From an uncultured Dehalococcoidia bacterium (GTDB taxonomy: Bacteria; Chloroflexota; Dehalococcoidia; Lucifugimonadales; GCA-2712585): a DNA stretch of 64,000 nucleotides. The stretch spans positions 1,907,697 to 1,971,696 of the forward strand of contig OY282371.1 of the NCBI GenBank assembly GCA_958295715.1. The letters are read 5' to 3'. This document shows, piece after piece, positions 61,138 through 64,000 of this stretch. How positions within the stretch are numbered: the first letter of the stretch is position 1; each line of letters starts with the position of its first letter. The notes under the pieces are model-generated. The model was not told the DNA's origin and ran no database searches. It saw only the letters and a list, made by a program, of their open reading frames with translations. A program made the position numbers and the translations under genes.

Positions 61138-62010
61138 TCAGGCCCCGCCCATTAGCCCTGAAGCCCCCATCGTGCGCGCCAGGAAGGCCCTGTGTCCCCG
61201 CTGGGCCATAGCCCTCTGGATTCGTTCGCCCGTCTGCCGGCTGGACGCCACGGTGTACAAGGCGGGGCCGGCCCCCGACAGGCGCGTGAACTCAGCCCCG
61301 GCCTCCTCCATATCCTCCATCACGGCGGCCAAGCCCGGAAAGGCGTCGAGGGCCACCTCCTCGAAGACGTTGTACAGCAACTCCGTGGGAAAACAGCCCC
61401 GGTTGATGGCCTCCGACAGGGCGCGGGTCACCCGGCCACCGGTGTAGGAGTCGGGGCTTAGCATGGAGTAGAGCCGCAGCGTCTTACCGGCTATCCTTAT
61501 GTCCGGGCACACCAGGACAATCCACCGGGGCGTCAGAGGACGCAGTGCCTCGATAACGTCCCCCCTGCCGGTGGCGAGGGCCGTCCCGCCCCTCAGAAAG
61601 AAGGGGACGTCGGAACCCAGGCGCCGGGCCAACTCCTCCAGCGTGGCCGGCGGCGCGTCGACCCCCCACAGACGGTTGAGGGCGACCAGCGCGGCCGCGG
61701 CGTCGCTGCTGCCGCCGCCCAAGCCCATGGCCTCCGGTATCCCCTTATCCACCCGTATCAGGGCGCCGCCATCGTATCCCGCGGCCTCTTTAAGGGCCGC
61801 CGCCGCCCTCCACGCCAGATTTTCCCTGTTTGCGAGGGACGGTTCCGAGCACTCCATCCGTATCTCGGCGGCGGGCGCGAAGGTGAGGCGGTCCGACAAG
61901 TCCACCGTCTGGAGGACGGTATGGACGGTGTGATAACCGTCGGCGCGGCGGCCCAGGACCTCCAGGGACAGGTTTATCTTAGCGTAGGCCGCCGCGCGCA
62001 CCGGGGCCAC
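61138..62010 (-). CDS. ispE: 4-diphosphocytidyl-2-C-methyl-D-erythritol kinase
   Basis: This 290-residue GHMP kinase phosphorylates CDP-methylerythritol in the MEP isoprenoid pathway. Visible: AAYAKINLSLEVLGRRADGY at the N-terminus, ATP-binding GIPEAMGLGGGSSDAAAAL, GSDVPFFLRGGTALATGRGD and a late SGAGPALYTV. The GTG start lies inside the end of rsmA (32-base overlap), as often seen for ksgA-ispE pairs, so translation is probably coupled. Confidence 0.96.
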   Translation of the reverse strand: MAPVRAAAYAKINLSLEVLGRRADGYHTVHTVLQTVDLSDRLTFAPAAEIRMECSEPSLANRENLAWRAAAALKEAAGYDGGALIRVDKGIPEAMGLGGGSSDAAAALVALNRLWGVDAPPATLEELARRLGSDVPFFLRGGTALATGRGDVIEALRPLTPRWIVLVCPDIRIAGKTLRLYSMLSPDSYTGGRVTRALSEAINRGCFPTELLYNVFEEVALDAFPGLAAVMEDMEEAGAEFTRLSGAGPALYTVASSRQTGERIQRAMAQRGHRAFLARTMGASGLMGGA

Positions 62011-62782
62011 CGTCGCAGTAGACTAGGTACAGCTTCAACCACTCATCCACGCTCAGGGTTCCCGGCCGGCGGCTCGGCTCGATTCCCGCCCTGTCCAAAA
62101 GCCCTCCGGCCTCACCGGGCGGCGTCGACAGACCCAGGGCAAGCGAATTCCTAAGCTGCTTGCGCGGAGCGGCAAAGCCGGCCTGGGCCAGCTTAAAGAA
62201 CCGCGGCGCCTGGTCCGGCCCCAGCTTGGGGCTAGGGAACACGTCTATCCTCACCACGGCGGACTCCACCTTGGGCGGGGGCCGGAAGGCGCCGGGCGGC
62301 GCGACGCACACCACCGAGGGCGCGCCGTAGAGCTGCACCGCCACCGATAGGAGGGTCATCCTGCCCGGCGGGGCCGCCATGGCCTGGGCAACCTCCTTCT
62401 GCACCGTCACCACCATGAGGCGGGGCTTGACCGGCGCCTCCAAGAACCGCCGCACCAGGGGGTTGGCGGCGTAGTAGGGCAGGTTAGCCACCACCTTGTA
62501 GCCCGGTGGCAAGACTCCCAGGTCCGCCGTCCGAGCGTCGGCGTGGACTACGGTGAGGTTTGAGGGATTCCCCAGGATGGAAGGCAGGGCCGCGGCCAGG
62601 ATTGGGTCTATCTCCACGGCCGTCACGTGTCCGGCCCGCCGCGCCAGTTCCCGGGTGAGGACGCCGCGGCCCGGTCCCACCTCAACCACGGCGTCTCCGG
62701 GGGACAGGTCGGCAGCCTCGATGATGCGGCGCAGGACGCCCCGGTCCGCCAAAAAGTGCTGGGCTAGGGCCTGACGCGGCAT
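61979..62782 (-). CDS. rsmA: 16S rRNA dimethyladenosine transferase
   Basis: This 267-residue methyltransferase dimethylates two adenosines near the 3' end of 16S rRNA. Visible: ALAQHFLADRGVLRRIIEAA, SAM-binding VVEVGPGRGVLTRELARRA, VEIDPILAAAL, HADARTADL, and the catalytic NLPYYAANPLV. It precedes and overlaps ispE, and lies just downstream of the SRP RNA gene on the same strand. Confidence 0.97.
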   Translation of the reverse strand: MPRQALAQHFLADRGVLRRIIEAADLSPGDAVVEVGPGRGVLTRELARRAGHVTAVEIDPILAAALPSILGNPSNLTVVHADARTADLGVLPPGYKVVANLPYYAANPLVRRFLEAPVKPRLMVVTVQKEVAQAMAAPPGRMTLLSVAVQLYGAPSVVCVAPPGAFRPPPKVESAVVRIDVFPSPKLGPDQAPRFFKLAQAGFAAPRKQLRNSLALGLSTPPGEAGGLLDRAGIEPSRRPGTLSVDEWLKLYLVYCDGGPGARGGLR

Positions 62783-62864
62783 ATCGGCCCTGCGGAGGGG
62801 GTTGGTAGAGGCCGTGCACCTTCCTTCGACACAATCATCGGACTTATTCCACTGGTCAAGCTCA

Positions 62865-62961
62865 GGTCAGGCGCTCCCACGGCGCCCGAGGGTGTCTGCT
62901 TACCGTTGCTTCCTTCCGGACCTGGCGGGATTCACAGGCCCTCGCCGCGTGGGACCCAACC
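62865..62961 (-). ncRNA. ffs: Small bacterial signal recognition particle RNA (4.5S)
   Basis: The minus strand carries the conserved apical loop of domain IV, CCAGGTCCGGAAGGAAGCAA then CGGTAAGCAG. The long stem forms between GGTTGGGTCCCACG-CGGCGAGGG and CCCTCGGGCGCCGTGGG-GACC, giving a hairpin of about 97 bases. The ends are set by pairing and are approximate. No T-run follows. Confidence 0.93.
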
Positions 62962-63186
62962 ATCAACGCCCTTGCAGAGGAGCAGGGGTCCTCTAACCTA
63001 GCCTGGGGAAGGGGTTCAGCCCCGCTGTAGCGGATTGCGAGTACAGGGCACCGCTAGCTCCCCGCCTAGCACAGCCTCCCTTTAATGGTAGAGGGAAGGG
63101 CGGGATGGTGTCAAATAGGTTGGCCAATAGGTTGGATGGATGGACTGCCGTTAGAATCCCCAGGCCCGGCGGTGTAGAATAGGCCC

Positions 63187-63879
63187 ATGCCCACGGCAGA
63201 TGGGCGTGGAGGCGGGGACGACGTGACCAGACTTCGCGGTGGACCCTACGTGTGGATAACCTGGCTGTCTAAGCTGGCGGCCGGAGAGACCCAGTGCCAA
63301 TGGGCGCCCTGGTTCCGCACCCACCACGCCGACTACCAACGGGCGCCATCCGACTTCCAACTGGCCTCCTGGACGGCCCAGCACACCCGGATGGTGGACC
63401 TGCTGGCCCATGAGCGCGAGGCCGCCGGGGAGGGCGTGTTCAAGGAGGAGCAGAACCGGTTCCGCGTAAGACGGCCCTCGGGCCTGGTCATAGCCGGCAA
63501 GCCGGACCTGATAACCTTGGGCGAGGATGGCGCGGCCACGGTCTACGACGCCAAGACCGGGAAGCCCCGGCAGAGCGACGTTATTCAGGTGATGCTGTAC
63601 ATGATGTGCCTCCCCTACGCCTACCCCCTGTACAGGGACAAGCGGCTTCAGGGACGGGTGGTCTACAAGTCGGGGGATGCCGTCCCCATACCCGCCGGGG
63701 CCATAGACGAGGAGTTTCGAGGGGTGGTCACCTACTATCTCGACCTGTTGGAGTCAGAAAGCCCCCCGTCCAGGACCCCCAGCGCCGTGGAGTGCGGCTT
63801 TTGCGACCTCACCGCCCACGACTGCCCCGACAGGATGGACCCGGAGGAGTTGGCCGAGGCCCCGGAGATGCCAATCTAG
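63187..63879 (+). CDS. PD-(D/E)XK nuclease with Cas4/RecB-like four-cysteine pattern
   Basis: This 230-residue protein has the RecB-type nuclease core: D107 in GKPDLITL and D121-A-K123 in VYDAKTGKP, followed by DVIQVMLYMMCL as the usual QxxxY-like helix. One cysteine before the core (C37, TQCQWAPWF) and three after it (C203, C206, C213) match the iron-sulfur cluster arrangement of Cas4/AddB-like nucleases. There are no cas genes or CRISPR repeats nearby, so a DNA-repair role is likelier. The ATG has no strong ribosome-binding site. Confidence 0.87.
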   Translation: MPTADGRGGGDDVTRLRGGPYVWITWLSKLAAGETQCQWAPWFRTHHADYQRAPSDFQLASWTAQHTRMVDLLAHEREAAGEGVFKEEQNRFRVRRPSGLVIAGKPDLITLGEDGAATVYDAKTGKPRQSDVIQVMLYMMCLPYAYPLYRDKRLQGRVVYKSGDAVPIPAGAIDEEFRGVVTYYLDLLESESPPSRTPSAVECGFCDLTAHDCPDRMDPEELAEAPEMPI

Positions 63880-63934
63880 CCCCCGCCCCCCGCCGCCCAG
63901 CCGTTGCAGCCGTAACGCGCGCCGCGACCCCCAT

Positions 63935-64000
63935 CCACCCGTCACTCCCGCCTTCTTATCCGTCATTCCCGCCGACCCTCCCGTCATTCCCGTGAAAACG
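63935..64000. repeat. Hairpin repeats at the window edge
   Basis: Two degenerate copies and the left arm of a GAAA-loop hairpin (ATTCCCGTGAAAACG) are cut by the window end. Confidence 0.75.

Overview
The window is a GC-rich, densely packed bacterial chromosome segment. The gene content (Amt/PII pair, M1 aminopeptidase, D-hydantoinase and D-aminoacylase-type amidohydrolases, two GlcG-like proteins, an MpaB/DUF2236 oxygenase, a UGSC-type selenoprotein, many GTG/TTG starts) and dozens of intergenic hairpin repeats suggest an uncultured Chloroflexota, perhaps a SAR202/Dehalococcoidia-like lineage. No 16S gene is present, so this placement is inference.

Layout. 1-3 kb: an RsbU-type phosphatase (cut by the window edge), a STAS antagonist, and amt-PII behind a near-consensus promoter. 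3-5 kb: hairpin repeats and an IS30 tail fused to the end of a carbonic anhydrase lipoprotein gene. 5-22 kb: catabolic and transport genes (amidase with a GatC-like partner, D-hydantoinase, GlcG, DM13 protein, iron-binding lipoprotein, PepN, MpaB/sulfotransferase pair, MFS, two amidohydrolases, BNR protein). 22.5-25.7 kb: tRNA-Gly, IS1595 debris, then GlcG, an unknown partner and a selenoprotein with an in-frame UGA, followed by a 90-bp tandem array built from its 3' end. 25.6-37 kb: aldo/keto reductase, class IV aminotransferase, a full IS30 element, recJ, a duplicated fabF tail fused to an IS30 end, fabF, a B12-type radical SAM protein, and a DCC-family protein with an internal duplication.

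37-51 kb is an accessory island, all on the minus strand: a 1639-residue surface protein with 15 repeats, a small Cys-containing ORF overlapping its start, a MarR regulator, a fic-mcrB-mcrC operon behind four tandem promoter/operator units, and a 977-residue lipoprotein with an HEXXH motif. 52-64 kb returns to housekeeping genes: HEAT protein, pmbA/tldD, nth, argC, tRNA-Glu, an alpha/beta hydrolase, lgt, ispE, rsmA, SRP RNA, and a Cas4-like PD-(D/E)XK nuclease.

Two themes run through the window. First, roughly forty short hairpin repeats whose arms show compensatory changes lie between genes. Second, tandem duplications of gene ends or promoters recur (76, 90, 100, about 118 and about 138 bp units), two of them exactly at junctions of convergent genes. 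The most notable biology is the UGA-containing selenoprotein with its partner, and the Fic-McrBC operon with its repeated promoter array.
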